From positions 968,501 through 1,032,500 of the forward strand of contig NZ_CP009122.1 of assembly GCF_000803645.1 (NCBI RefSeq): 64,000 nucleotides of DNA, in the 5' to 3' direction. Each line of letters starts with the position of its first letter. The first letter of the stretch is position 1. The DNA is from Sphingopyxis fribergensis (lineage in GTDB: Bacteria > Pseudomonadota > Alphaproteobacteria > Sphingomonadales > Sphingomonadaceae). The translations under genes and the position numbers were made by a program. Positions 8,870 through 17,062 of the stretch are shown here, piece by piece. The notes beneath the pieces were generated by a model. That model made no database searches. It saw nothing but the letters and a program-made list of their open reading frames with translations, and was not told the DNA's origin.

Positions 8870-9588
8870 TTTTCTCCCCAGGGACGGAGGTCGAGTTCGT
8901 GCGTCCAGGCGCTTTTGGGTTGCTTGTGCAGCATCACATAGTTGGCGGCGATGGCGTCGGGGTTGAGGATCAAATCCTGCGCCTTGGCATTGTCGAAGTC
9001 GGGGTGGCGGCCCTTGATGAATTCGGTGTCGATCGCGCCGTCGATGATCGTGTGCGCGACATGGATACCCTGCGGGCCCAGTTCGCGCGCCATCGACTGC
9101 GCGAGCATGCGGAGCGCGCCCTTCGCGCCCGAAAAGGCGGAAAAGCCCGAACCGCCGCGCAGGCTTGCCGTCGCGCCGGTGAAGATGATCGTGCCGCGGC
9201 CACGCGGGATCATGCGCTTGGCGGCTTCGCGTCCCATCAGGAAGCCGCCGAGGCAGGCCATTTCCCAGACCTTGGTGTAAACGCGCACCGTCGTTTCGGA
9301 AATCGGGAAATTGACGTTCGCGCCGATGTTGAACACCGCGACCTCGACCGGGCCGACTTCGGATTCGACCCGATCGAACAGCGCAATCATTTCGTCTTCT
9401 TCGCGCGCGTCGCCGGGAAAGGCGCGCGCTTGGTGCCCCGCGTCGCGGATCGATTGCGCCAAGGCTTCGAGCTGATCGGCGTTCCGTTCGCGGCGATTGA
9501 CGCAGGCGGTGAGGCCTTCGGCGGCGAAGGCGCGCGCTATGGCGCCGCCCGTGGCGTCGCCGGCTCCGATGATGACGGCTGCGGACAT
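8863..9588 (-). CDS. atypical short-chain dehydrogenase (SDR) lacking catalytic Ser and Tyr
   Basis: 241 residues with a Rossmann fold. The Gly motif is GAGDATGGAIA, an incomplete match to TGxxxGxG. At the active site, alignment of IIFTGATASLRGGSGFSAF with classical SDRs puts Ala139 where the serine should be and Phe152 where the tyrosine should be; Lys156 is kept. A recognised SDR subgroup (classical subgroup 10) has exactly this Phe-for-Tyr change, so it is probably a real protein with altered or no redox chemistry. It is the first gene of a two-gene operon with the isomerase and diverges from an HxlR regulator, with a palindrome 28 bases upstream of its start. Confidence 0.85.
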   Translation of the reverse strand: MSAAVIIGAGDATGGAIARAFAAEGLTACVNRRERNADQLEALAQSIRDAGHQARAFPGDAREEDEMIALFDRVESEVGPVEVAVFNIGANVNFPISETTVRVYTKVWEMACLGGFLMGREAAKRMIPRGRGTIIFTGATASLRGGSGFSAFSGAKGALRMLAQSMARELGPQGIHVAHTIIDGAIDTEFIKGRHPDFDNAKAQDLILNPDAIAANYVMLHKQPKSAWTHELDLRPWGEKW

Positions 9589-9615
9589 GCGACTCTCCTC
9601 TTGCGCCCGATATCA

Positions 9616-9632
9616 ACTATGATAATCATAGT
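9616..9632. promoter_or_regulatory. palindrome between SDR and HxlR genes, probable HxlR operator
   Basis: ACTATGAT-A-ATCATAGT is a perfect 8+1+8 palindrome in the divergent intergenic region, 28 bases from the SDR start. Described operators of HxlR/DUF24 regulators contain ACTAT...ATAGT type half-sites, and this site has both. Regulation by the neighbouring HxlR protein is inferred from position and sequence. Confidence 0.55.
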
Positions 9633-9649
9633 GACAAGCGATTTTTTCT

Positions 9650-9726
9650 CGTCATTCCCGCGAAAGCGGGAACCCAGTTTGGACAACCGAGGGTGGAACT
9701 GAATCCCCGCTTTCGCGGGAATGACG
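9650..9726. repeat. long inverted repeat (REP-like), 21-base perfect arms
   Basis: Arms 9650-9670 and 9706-9726 are exact reverse complements (CGTCATTCCCGCGAAAGCGGG type), 35 bases apart. Each arm also folds on itself (CCCGC-GAAA-GCGGG). This is the form of a paired dispersed intergenic palindrome common in proteobacterial genomes. It lies in the leader region of the HxlR gene. Confidence 0.75.
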
Positions 9727-9746
9727 AAGTGGAGTATGGGGCGATT

Positions 9747-10238
9747 ATGCCCAGGCGCGCGGATCTATCGGACACATTTTGCCCTGTCGGCCGATCCGCC
9801 GAATTGCTCGGCGATCGCGCGGTGCTCCTCATCCTGCGCGACCTGTTCTTCGGACGGCGGCGGTTCGAGGCGATAGCAGCGAACACCGGGCTCGGGCCGC
9901 AGCTCGTGTCGGCGCGGCTCAAATTGCTTGAGGGCGAGGGCGTGGTCGAGCGCCACGCCTATCAGGTGCGGCCGCTGCGCCACGAATATCGGCTGACCGC
10001 GAAGGGCAAGGATTTGTTCAGCGTGCTCTATGCAATGCGCGGCTGGGCTGAGCGTTGGGCGTACAAAAATGGCGAGACCGGGGGCGGGCCGGCGATGCGT
10101 TATATCCACCGCGCGTGCGGGACCGATGTCGGCACGGCGACCGTCTGTCCGGGCTGCGGCACAGAGCTGGGGTATGGCGATCTGAAGGGCGAACCGTCGC
10201 CCGCGCTTCAGGCCGAACAGGCCACGCGAAGGGGCTAG
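9747..10238 (+). CDS. HxlR-family transcriptional regulator with C-terminal Cys motif
   Basis: 163 residues. A winged-helix HxlR domain occupies about 1-105: it starts CPVGRSAELLGDRAVLLILRD with the conserved Cys that in several relatives senses thiol stress, and includes the recognition region LGPQLVSARLKLLEGEGVVER. The C-terminus has CGTD...VCPGCGTEL, a small zinc-ribbon-like cysteine cluster often seen in this branch. An upstream in-frame start would lie inside the intergenic repeat, so ATG 9747 was chosen. It probably represses the divergent SDR-isomerase operon through the palindrome at 9616-9632. Confidence 0.88.
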   Translation: MPRRADLSDTFCPVGRSAELLGDRAVLLILRDLFFGRRRFEAIAANTGLGPQLVSARLKLLEGEGVVERHAYQVRPLRHEYRLTAKGKDLFSVLYAMRGWAERWAYKNGETGGGPAMRYIHRACGTDVGTATVCPGCGTELGYGDLKGEPSPALQAEQATRRG

Positions 10239-10239
10239 G

Positions 10240-10566
10240 TCAGGCCTTTTCCAGCGTACATTGCAGCGGGTGCTGGTTCTGCCGCGCGGCGTCCATCACC
10301 TGGTTCACCTTGGTCTCGGCAACTTCATAGCTGAACACGCCGCATACGCCGACGCCCTGCTGGTGGACGTGCAGCATCACCTGCGTCGCCTGTTCGATAT
10401 CCATGTTGAAAAAACGCTGCAGCACCATGACGACGAATTCCATCGGCGTGTAATCGTCGTTGAGCAGCAGCACCTTGTACATCGATGGCTTTTTGGCCTT
10501 GGCGCGCGTGCGCGTCGCAATGCCGACGCCGGGGGTGCCGGGCGAGCCTTCGTCCTTGTCCGCCAT
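10240..10566 (-). CDS. clpS: ATP-dependent Clp protease adaptor ClpS
   Basis: Adaptor that hands N-degron substrates to ClpA/ClpP. With the ATG at 10566 the protein is 108 residues, normal for ClpS. Core motifs are [17 protein letters not shown] (N-degron pocket) and the later [23 protein letters not shown]. The frame stays open upstream through three copies of a 27-base repeat, each carrying an in-frame ATG, and on to a distant ATG, so longer forms with repeated VRAMADS(N/K)N-like units are possible. The short start matches the usual N-terminus ([13 protein letters not shown]). Confidence 0.93.
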   Translation of the reverse strand: MADKDEGSPGTPGVGIATRTRAKAKKPSMYKVLLLNDDYTPMEFVVMVLQRFFNMDIEQATQVMLHVHQQGVGVCGVFSYEVAETKVNQVMDAARQNQHPLQCTLEKA

Positions 10567-10654
10567 CGCGCGGACATTGATTGAGCCCGCCATCGCGCGG
10601 ACATTCTTCGAGTCCGCCATCGCGCGGACATTGTTTGAGTCCGCCATCGCGCGG
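10560..10654 (-). repeat. 27-base tandem repeat (3.5 copies) carrying clpS start codons
   Basis: Units at 10560-10586, 10587-10613, 10614-10640 and a partial at 10641-10654, each beginning CCGCCATCGCGCGG on the plus strand. The unit is a multiple of three and in frame with clpS, and each copy contains an ATG-GCG start-like sequence. Copies differ at a few bases, so the expansion is not brand new. Confidence 0.9.
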
Positions 10655-10895
10655 GGCGGCTGGTTGGGTTCAGCGGGAAACATCATGGGCAGGAATATCG
10701 CAAGCCGCGGGCGAAGCGCAAGAGGCGCGGTCGCGGATTTTAACCTCTTGTTCGCCAGCCGCCGAGGCCGGGCCGGGAGCGTGCCCCAAAACAAGAACCG
10801 CCCGCTTCCTGAGGAAGCGAGCGGTCTTGGGGTGTCGGCGCAGACGGGAGGGGAGGGAGAGGGTGCCCGCGCCAACGATGGAAGATGGAAGCGCC
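10567..10895. other. 329-base gap between clpS and the phasin gene
   Basis: Counting from the chosen clpS start, this region holds the remaining copies of the 27-base repeat, about 140 bases with no recognised element that should contain the clpS promoter, and the phasin terminator hairpin at 10793-10828. Confidence 0.5.
10793..10828 (-). terminator. rho-independent-type terminator of the phasin gene
   Basis: A strong hairpin, AAGAACCGCCCGCTTCC / GGAAGCGAGCGGTCTT with a three-base loop and one mismatch. On the minus strand it is followed by a T-rich stretch (TTCTTGTTTT). It lies 67 bases beyond the phasin stop codon. Confidence 0.7.
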
Positions 10896-11648
10896 TTAGG
10901 CGGCCTTCATCTTCGAAGTGATGACCGAAACGCGGTTCGAGATCGGCGCGAAGCTGTCGTTCGTCAGCTTGACGACGAGCTCGCTGGTCTTCGAAGTCTG
11001 CGCAACGGCGGCGTCGAACGCCTTCTTGCTGTTTTCGGCGTAGAGCTTGAAGAAGTCGGCCGGGGTCTTGACGGCGGTGTAGCCCTTCAGCGCGGCGGTC
11101 GTGTCTTCAAAGCTCTTGCGAGCATAGGTCACGCCTTCCTGGCCGAGCGTTTCGATGCCCTTGGCGGCGATCTTGCCGGCTTCGACCATCGCTTCGACGT
11201 TCGCCTTGTTGAATTCGACGGCTTCTTCGGCAAGCTTGCTGGTCTTGCTCATCGCTTCCTTCGCCTTCGCGTTGAAATCGGCGGTCAGGGCTTCGGTGCG
11301 GGTCTTCGCTTCGTCGGCGAACTTCTTGACGGTGTCGTTCATGGTCTTGAATCCTTTGGTGGCGGCGGCGACCGGCTTCGGTGCGGCCTTGGGGGGCTTG
11401 GATGCAATTTTCACGGTCGCCTTCTTGGGAGCGACCTTCTTGGCAGCCGCCTTGGGGGCAGCAACCTTCTTCGCGGTCGGCGTGGCTTTTGCCTTCACCG
11501 TCTTGATCGTTGCGGGGGCCGGGGCGGCCTTCTCTGCGGCGGGAGCAGCAGCGGGGGCCGGAGCGGCCGGAGTCGCCACCGGCTTCGGCGCGGTTTCCAG
11601 CGTTGCGGCTTCGAAAGCCTTTTCAGCACTATCCATCTTGGTAGCCAT
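10896..11648 (-). CDS. phasin family protein (PHA granule-associated)
   Basis: 250 residues. The first 100 are an Ala/Lys/Pro-rich, basic, probably disordered segment ([17 protein letters not shown] runs). The C-terminal 140 are amphipathic helices typical of phasin_2 proteins ([21 protein letters not shown], then [21 protein letters not shown]). Phasins coat polyhydroxyalkanoate granules and influence their size. The gene follows phaC on the same strand after a 122-base gap that contains two PhaR-like palindromes, so it probably has its own PHA-responsive promoter. It ends at a strong terminator. Confidence 0.9.
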   Translation of the reverse strand: MATKMDSAEKAFEAATLETAPKPVATPAAPAPAAAPAAEKAAPAPATIKTVKAKATPTAKKVAAPKAAAKKVAPKKATVKIASKPPKAAPKPVAAATKGFKTMNDTVKKFADEAKTRTEALTADFNAKAKEAMSKTSKLAEEAVEFNKANVEAMVEAGKIAAKGIETLGQEGVTYARKSFEDTTAALKGYTAVKTPADFFKLYAENSKKAFDAAVAQTSKTSELVVKLTNDSFAPISNRVSVITSKMKAA

Positions 11649-11665
11649 GGTGGTACTCCTCTATG

Positions 11666-11729
11666 TTGCAGTGCACAATATAGGAGCGGCGCGGCGATTT
11701 CAAGCAATTTTTTGTGCACTGCACAAAAA
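11666..11729 (-). promoter_or_regulatory. two TGC-N3-GCA palindromes upstream of the phasin gene, likely PhaR sites
   Basis: Bases 11709-11729 form a perfect 21-base palindrome (TTTTTGTGCA-C-TGCACAAAAA). A second, partial copy at about 11666-11677 (TTGCA-G-TGCACAA) lies nearer the phasin start. Both contain TGC-N3-GCA, the core described for the PHA-responsive repressor PhaR in other alphaproteobacteria. No phaR gene is in the window. Confidence 0.55.
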
Positions 11730-11770
11730 TCTTCTCGCTGCAGTCCGGCTGTGAGGATATTCGTTAGATA

Positions 11771-13546
11771 TTACCGCTGTTTGACATAGCGACCCGGAGC
11801 GTTCTCGATCGCCTTTTTTGCGCCCTTTCCAGGGATTCGGGCGCCTTTGGCCGCGGTTTTTGCGTTGTCTTGTTCGGAAATCCAGTCGATCCAGCGCGGC
11901 CACCAACTGCCCTTGGTCTCGCTTGCGCCCGCAATAAATTCGTCGAGCGTCGCGGCCTTGCTGTCGCCGGTCCAATATTGATATTTGCCTGCCGCGGGCG
12001 GGTTCACCACCCCCGCAATATGCCCGGAGCCGGCGAGCAGAAAGGTCTTTGGCCCCGATAGATGATCCATCAACCGCCATACGCTGGCGAGCGGCGCGAT
12101 ATGATCCTCGCGTCCCGCCTGGATGAAGGCGGGGGTCTCGATCTTCTTGAGGTCGATCGGCGTGCCCATCACGGACAGGCTGTTCGGGATCACCATGCGG
12201 TTGTCGCGATACAGGTCGACCAGATATTGCCGGTGCCATTTCGCGGGCAGATTGGTCGTGTCGCCATTCCAGTAGAGCAGGTCGAAGGGCGGGTAGTCGT
12301 TGCCGAGCAGGTAATTGCTGACGACATAATTCCAGATCAGGTCGCGCCCGCGCAAGCTGTTGAAGGTCGCCGCCATATAGCGCCCGTCGAGGAAGCCCGG
12401 CGCCGACAGCTGCTGGAGCAGTGCCAGATAGCTGTCGTCGACGAACATCTTGAGGTCGCCGGCATGTTCGAAATCGACCTGCGCGGTGAAGAAGGTCACC
12501 GATTTGACCTTGTCGGCCTCGCCGCGCGCCGACAGCATCGCGAGCGTCGCCGCGAGCGTCGTACCCGCAACGCAATAGCCGATCGTGTGGACGTGCGGTA
12601 CGTCCAGAAGCTCGCGGACCGTGTCGATCGCATCGACCTGTGCCGCGATATAATCGTCCCAAACCACTTCGCTCATCGATACGTCGGCCGATTTCCACGA
12701 CACCATGAACACGCTGAGACCCTGTTCGACCGCCCATGCGACGAAGCTTTTCGCGGGGTTGAGGTCGAGGATGTAAAAGCGGTTGATCCACGGCGGGAAG
12801 ATGATCAGCGGGACGGTGAAGACGTCCTTCGTCGTCGGTGCGTAGTGGATCAGCTGGTACAGGTCGGTCTCGTGGATCACCTTGCCCGGCGTCGTCGCGA
12901 TGTTGACCCCGACCTCGAACGCGTCGGGATCGACGTGACTGAGCTGCCCGCGCGACAGGTCGGTGAGCATGTGCTTCAGACCCTTGAGCAGGCTTTCGCC
13001 GCGGGTTTCGACGGCGCGCTTGATCACTTCGGGATTGGTGAGCGCGAGGTTGGTCGGCGCCATCGCGTCCGCCATTGCTTTCGCAGCAAATTCCATCTTC
13101 GCGCGCGCGGCGGGGTCGGGACCGTCGAGCTGGCGCGTCGTCGCGAGCATCTGTTCGGCGAGCAGGCCATAGGTCTGGCGGATCATCGCGAACACCGGAT
13201 TGGCGTCCCAGTCGGGGTCGGCGAAGCGGCGGTCCTTTGCCGCCGTCTCGGGAACCGGCGGCGCCATCGGGTTCAAGGTCGCAAGCGATGTCCAGAAGGC
13301 GACCCCCTGGTCCCACATCTTCGTCGATTGCTCGGTCCACAGCTTCGTCGCGGGATTGTCGATCCATTTTGCGGGGTCGAACAGCGCGGCCGCGCTGGCG
13401 TTGCCTTCGTTCGCCTGACCCAGCGCATATTCGAGCATCATCTGCTGCGCGCGGCCGATCACGCTCGCCCAATGCTGCATGTCTTCGGCGGATGGCAGGA
13501 AGGGATTGGGCGTCTCTGTCGTGTCGTTCTGGCCCGTATCGCTCAT
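11771..13546 (-). CDS. phaC: class I poly(3-hydroxyalkanoate) synthase
   Basis: Polymerises 3-hydroxyacyl-CoA into PHA at the granule surface. 591 residues, normal for class I. An N-terminal domain (about 1-200) is followed by the alpha/beta hydrolase catalytic domain. The lipase-like box GYCVAG carries the catalytic Cys325; Asp481 (GREDHIAP) and His509 (GSGHIAG) complete the triad. PPWINRFYILDLNP and the Trp-rich C-terminus are also typical. It is followed by a phasin gene and is divergent from an aminotransferase gene. Confidence 0.97.
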   Translation of the reverse strand: MSDTGQNDTTETPNPFLPSAEDMQHWASVIGRAQQMMLEYALGQANEGNASAAALFDPAKWIDNPATKLWTEQSTKMWDQGVAFWTSLATLNPMAPPVPETAAKDRRFADPDWDANPVFAMIRQTYGLLAEQMLATTRQLDGPDPAARAKMEFAAKAMADAMAPTNLALTNPEVIKRAVETRGESLLKGLKHMLTDLSRGQLSHVDPDAFEVGVNIATTPGKVIHETDLYQLIHYAPTTKDVFTVPLIIFPPWINRFYILDLNPAKSFVAWAVEQGLSVFMVSWKSADVSMSEVVWDDYIAAQVDAIDTVRELLDVPHVHTIGYCVAGTTLAATLAMLSARGEADKVKSVTFFTAQVDFEHAGDLKMFVDDSYLALLQQLSAPGFLDGRYMAATFNSLRGRDLIWNYVVSNYLLGNDYPPFDLLYWNGDTTNLPAKWHRQYLVDLYRDNRMVIPNSLSVMGTPIDLKKIETPAFIQAGREDHIAPLASVWRLMDHLSGPKTFLLAGSGHIAGVVNPPAAGKYQYWTGDSKAATLDEFIAGASETKGSWWPRWIDWISEQDNAKTAAKGARIPGKGAKKAIENAPGRYVKQR

Positions 13547-13661
13547 ATTTGTTCCTGCTGGTCAGTGCGGATATAATGCCTATAACAAGCCGCGATGCGG
13601 CTGGCGAGGCTGCCGCTCGCGTCAATCAACAAGATACGCAAAGGAGTTGTTCTAGTTTCCC

Positions 13662-14876
13662 ATGTCCGAAGATGAATTCTATCGCATCAAGCGCCTGCCG
13701 CCCTACGTCATCGCCGAAGTGAATGCGATGCGTGCGGCCGCCCGCGCCGCGGGAGAAGACATCATCGACCTGGGGATGGGCAACCCCGACCTGCCGCCGC
13801 CCGCGCATGTGATAGAAAAACTCTGCGAAGTCGCGATGAAGCCGGACGCACACGGTTATTCCCAGTCAAAGGGCATTCCCGGTCTCCGCAAGGCGCAGGC
13901 CAATTATTACGCCCGCCGCTTCAACGTCGAACTCGACCCCGAAAGCGAAGTCGTCGTGACGATGGGGTCAAAGGAAGGCCTAGCGAGCCTAGCGACCGCG
14001 ATTACCGGCCCCGGCGACGTCGTGCTCGCCCCGAACCCGAGCTATCCGATCCACACATTCGGCTTCATCATCGCCGGCGCGACGATCCGCAGCGTGCCGA
14101 CGACGCCGGACGAGAATTATTGGCGCGCGCTCGACCGCGCGATGGCGTTCACCGTGCCGCGCCCGTCGATCCTCGTCGTCAACTATCCGTCGAACCCGAC
14201 CGCCGAGGCTGTCGACCTCGCTTTCTACGAGCGACTCGTCGCATGGGCGAAGGAGAACAAGGTCTGGGTCCTTTCGGATCTCGCCTATTCGGAGCTCTAT
14301 TACGACGGCAATCCGACGCCTTCGATTCTGCAGGTGCCGGGCGCAAAGGATGTCGCGATCGAATTTACCTCGATGTCGAAAACCTATTCGATGGCGGGCT
14401 GGCGCATGGGCTTTGCGGTCGGCAACAAGCGCCTGATCGCGGCGATGACGCGCGTCAAATCCTATCTCGACTATGGCGCCTTCACCCCGATCCAGGCCGC
14501 GGCCTGCGCGGCGCTTAATGGCCCGCAGGATATCGTCCAGAAGAACCGCGACCTGTATCAGAAGCGCCGCGACGTGATGGTCGAAAGCTTTGCCCGCGCG
14601 GGCTGGGATATCCCGAGCCCCAAGGCGTCGATGTTCGCCTGGGCGCCGCTGCCCCCCGCGCTCAAGGAAATGGGCAGCCTCGAATTTTCGAAGCAATTGC
14701 TTACCCATGCGAAGGTCGCGGTCGCGCCGGGCGTCGGTTATGGCGAGGACGGCGAAGGCTATGTCCGCATCGCGATGGTCGAAAATGAACAGCGCATCCG
14801 GCAGGCCGCACGAAACATCCGCAAATTCCTCGCGATGCATGGCGTGAACACGCCCTCGGTTGCCGCCGAGGGATGA
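13662..14876 (+). CDS. PLP-dependent class I/II aminotransferase (AlaC/LL-DAP-aminotransferase-like)
   Basis: 404 residues. The N-terminus has IIDLGMGNPDLPPP, with HGYSQSKGIPGLR and NYPSNPTA after it, and the PLP lysine is Lys240 in SMSKTYSMAGWRMG. The pattern is closest to the branch that holds glutamate-pyruvate (AlaC) aminotransferases, often labelled LL-diaminopimelate aminotransferase; exact substrate not determinable. An AAGGAG ribosome binding site lies 15 bases before the ATG, further than usual, but a stop codon rules out a closer start. The stop overlaps the next ATG by four bases (ATGA). Confidence 0.87.
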   Translation: MSEDEFYRIKRLPPYVIAEVNAMRAAARAAGEDIIDLGMGNPDLPPPAHVIEKLCEVAMKPDAHGYSQSKGIPGLRKAQANYYARRFNVELDPESEVVVTMGSKEGLASLATAITGPGDVVLAPNPSYPIHTFGFIIAGATIRSVPTTPDENYWRALDRAMAFTVPRPSILVVNYPSNPTAEAVDLAFYERLVAWAKENKVWVLSDLAYSELYYDGNPTPSILQVPGAKDVAIEFTSMSKTYSMAGWRMGFAVGNKRLIAAMTRVKSYLDYGAFTPIQAAACAALNGPQDIVQKNRDLYQKRRDVMVESFARAGWDIPSPKASMFAWAPLPPALKEMGSLEFSKQLLTHAKVAVAPGVGYGEDGEGYVRIAMVENEQRIRQAARNIRKFLAMHGVNTPSVAAEG

Positions 14877-15358
14877 TGGACCTCGACGCCGGCGCGATTG
14901 CGCAGACGATCCAGCTGTCGGTCACGCCGGTGTTCCTGCTGGTCGCGACCGGCAGCCTGCTCAACGTCATCGCGGGGCGGCTGGCGCGCGTCGTCGACCG
15001 GTCGCGCAATCTGATGGAACGCTGGGCCGAGACCGAGGGCCTCGAACATGAGCGCATCGTCGCCGAACTGCGCATCGCCGACCGCCGCATGGGGATCATC
15101 AACAATTCGATTCTCTCCGCTGTGGCGTGCGGGATCGTCGTCTGCCTGCTCGTCGCACTGCTGTTTACGCAGGCCTTTACCGGCATCAACCTCGGTGTCG
15201 CAGCGTCCTGGGCCTTTGCCGTCGCAATGCTGCTGCTGCTGATCTCGCTGATCCTGTTCCTCGTCGAGGTCCGGCTCGCGGTGCGCGCGATCCATGTCCC
15301 GATGGAGTTGCTCGAGCTTGAAGACATGGGTTGGAAACAGCGTCGCGATCGGCGCTGA
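14873..15358 (+). CDS. DUF2721 membrane protein
   Basis: 161 residues with three hydrophobic segments: about 13-35, 80-103 and 108-132. The signature is the first segment followed by NVIAGRLARVVDRSRNL, then ELRIADRRM..INNSI before the second segment, as in DUF2721 proteins. Function unknown. It is translationally coupled to the upstream aminotransferase by an ATGA overlap, which suggests a shared transcript but not necessarily a shared pathway. Confidence 0.85.
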   Translation: MMDLDAGAIAQTIQLSVTPVFLLVATGSLLNVIAGRLARVVDRSRNLMERWAETEGLEHERIVAELRIADRRMGIINNSILSAVACGIVVCLLVALLFTQAFTGINLGVAASWAFAVAMLLLLISLILFLVEVRLAVRAIHVPMELLELEDMGWKQRRDRR

Positions 15359-15373
15359 TAGGAGTGACGACGG

Positions 15374-16960
15374 CTAGGGCGTCGTGTCGGCCCGATAGGT
15401 TGGCGCCAAGCGCTTCTTGCTTGCCTGCTCATAGGCATAGCCCGCAGCCAATATATCGGCATCGCTCCACTTGGCCCCAATGAACGAGAGGCCGATCGGC
15501 AGGCCTTCGACCGCGCCCATAGGCACGGTCAGGTGTGGATAGCCGGCGACCGCCGGCATTTGGCTGGTGCCGGGACTTTTGTAGCTGTCGCCCTTCGCCA
15601 GATCGCTGACCCAGGCCGGGCCGTTGGTAACCCCGACGAGCAGGTCGACGTCATGCGTTTTCAGCAACCGGTCGATGCCATCGGGCCCCGCAAGCCGCGC
15701 AGCCTTTTCGCGCGCCGCTAGATAGGCGGGGCTGTCGAGGCCGCCCTTGCTCTCCGCGAGTTCAAATATGTCTTGGCCGAACCACTTCATTTCCTCGGCG
15801 TTCGCCTTGTTGAACGCGATGATGTCAGCGAGCGACTTGGGTCCATTCGCGTTCGGCAGACTGCCCAAATAGGTCGCCATGTCGGCCTTTAGTTCGGTCA
15901 GCAGGATTTCGAATTCGGCGGCGCCGAGCCCGTCGGTGCCTTTGCGGCTGTCGTCGATCTCGACCAGCGTCGCGCCGAGCCCTTCCATCTGCTTCAGCGC
16001 CGCGTCGAACAGCGCGACGATATCGGTGCGGTCGCCGATGCGGTCGCGCAGCACGCCGATGCGCTTACCCTTCAGCGCGCCCGGTGACAGCGCGGCGACA
16101 TAATCGGCCTTGCGCGCATCGGCTTCGGCGGTTGCAGGGTCGGCGGGGTCGCTTCCCGCGATCACGCTCATCACCGCCGCAGCATCGCGCACCGTCAGCG
16201 TCATCGGCCCCGCCGTGTCCTGGCTGTGGCTGATCGGCACGATATGCGTGCGGCTGACCAGTCCGACGCTGGGTTTGAAGCCGACGATGCCGTTGATCCC
16301 GGCGGGGCAGGTGATCGATCCGTCGGTTTCGGTGCCGATCGCCAGCGGCGCAAGGCTCGCGGCGACAGCGGCGCCGCTGCCCGATGACGATCCGCACGTA
16401 TTGCGGTCGAGCGCATGCGGATTTTTGGTGAGCCCGCCAATCGCGCTCCACCCGCTCGTCGAATTGCCTGCGCGGATGTTCGCCCATTCGCTGAGGTTCG
16501 TCTTGCCGAGGATGATCGCGCCCGCATCGCGCAGCCGCGCGACGATCGGCGCATCGCGGTTCGTGGCATTGTCCTTCAGCGCCAGCGAACCCGCAGTCGT
16601 CGGCAGGCCGGCGACCTCGATATTGTCTTTGATCAATATGGGGATGCCATGGAGCGGCCCGCGCGCTTTGCCCGCCATGCGCGCGTCATAGAGCCGCTTC
16701 CCCTCTGCGCTGAGCTCGGTTTGCGACGGCGTCGCGATGACGGCATCGAGCTTTGGTCCATAATCGTCGATCCGTCCGATCCGGTCGAGATAAACGAGCG
16801 GCGTCAGCCCTTCGTAAATCTGTCCGCTCTCCATTTCGGCGCGCAGTGTCGCGGCGTCCTTACCCTCGACCTCCGGAAGCGGCGGCGGCATTGCTGCGGC
16901 GGGGGCGATGACGAGCAGGGCGGCGGCGCTGAGCAGCGAAATTTTTTGCATGGGCTGCAC
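15374..16960 (-). CDS. secreted amidase (amidase signature family)
   Basis: 528 residues with an N-terminal signal peptide (LLSAAALLVIAPAAA), so periplasmic or secreted. The Ser-cisSer-Lys triad is Lys111 (ILIKDNI), Ser191 in the GSSSGSG loop and nucleophile Ser215 in ETDGSITCPAG; the 24-residue spacing between the two serines is as expected. Such exported amidases act on amides or peptide amides; the substrate is unknown. An ATG three codons later is an alternative start. It diverges from the MFS gene at 17063. Confidence 0.9.
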   Translation of the reverse strand: MQPMQKISLLSAAALLVIAPAAAMPPPLPEVEGKDAATLRAEMESGQIYEGLTPLVYLDRIGRIDDYGPKLDAVIATPSQTELSAEGKRLYDARMAGKARGPLHGIPILIKDNIEVAGLPTTAGSLALKDNATNRDAPIVARLRDAGAIILGKTNLSEWANIRAGNSTSGWSAIGGLTKNPHALDRNTCGSSSGSGAAVAASLAPLAIGTETDGSITCPAGINGIVGFKPSVGLVSRTHIVPISHSQDTAGPMTLTVRDAAAVMSVIAGSDPADPATAEADARKADYVAALSPGALKGKRIGVLRDRIGDRTDIVALFDAALKQMEGLGATLVEIDDSRKGTDGLGAAEFEILLTELKADMATYLGSLPNANGPKSLADIIAFNKANAEEMKWFGQDIFELAESKGGLDSPAYLAAREKAARLAGPDGIDRLLKTHDVDLLVGVTNGPAWVSDLAKGDSYKSPGTSQMPAVAGYPHLTVPMGAVEGLPIGLSFIGAKWSDADILAAGYAYEQASKKRLAPTYRADTTP

Positions 16961-17062
16961 GCTGGCAGCCGTAGCGGCAATTGCAAGCGGACAATTTCGG
17001 TTCGGCCCAACGGCGTTGACATCACTCCCCCCGGTCTGCTCCCTTGACAGAGGGAGATCAAA

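Noticed and set aside
10560-10654. CRISPR-like spaced repeats
   Set aside because: The 27-base units are directly adjacent with no spacers and are in frame with clpS, so this is a coding-region tandem repeat. No cas genes are present.
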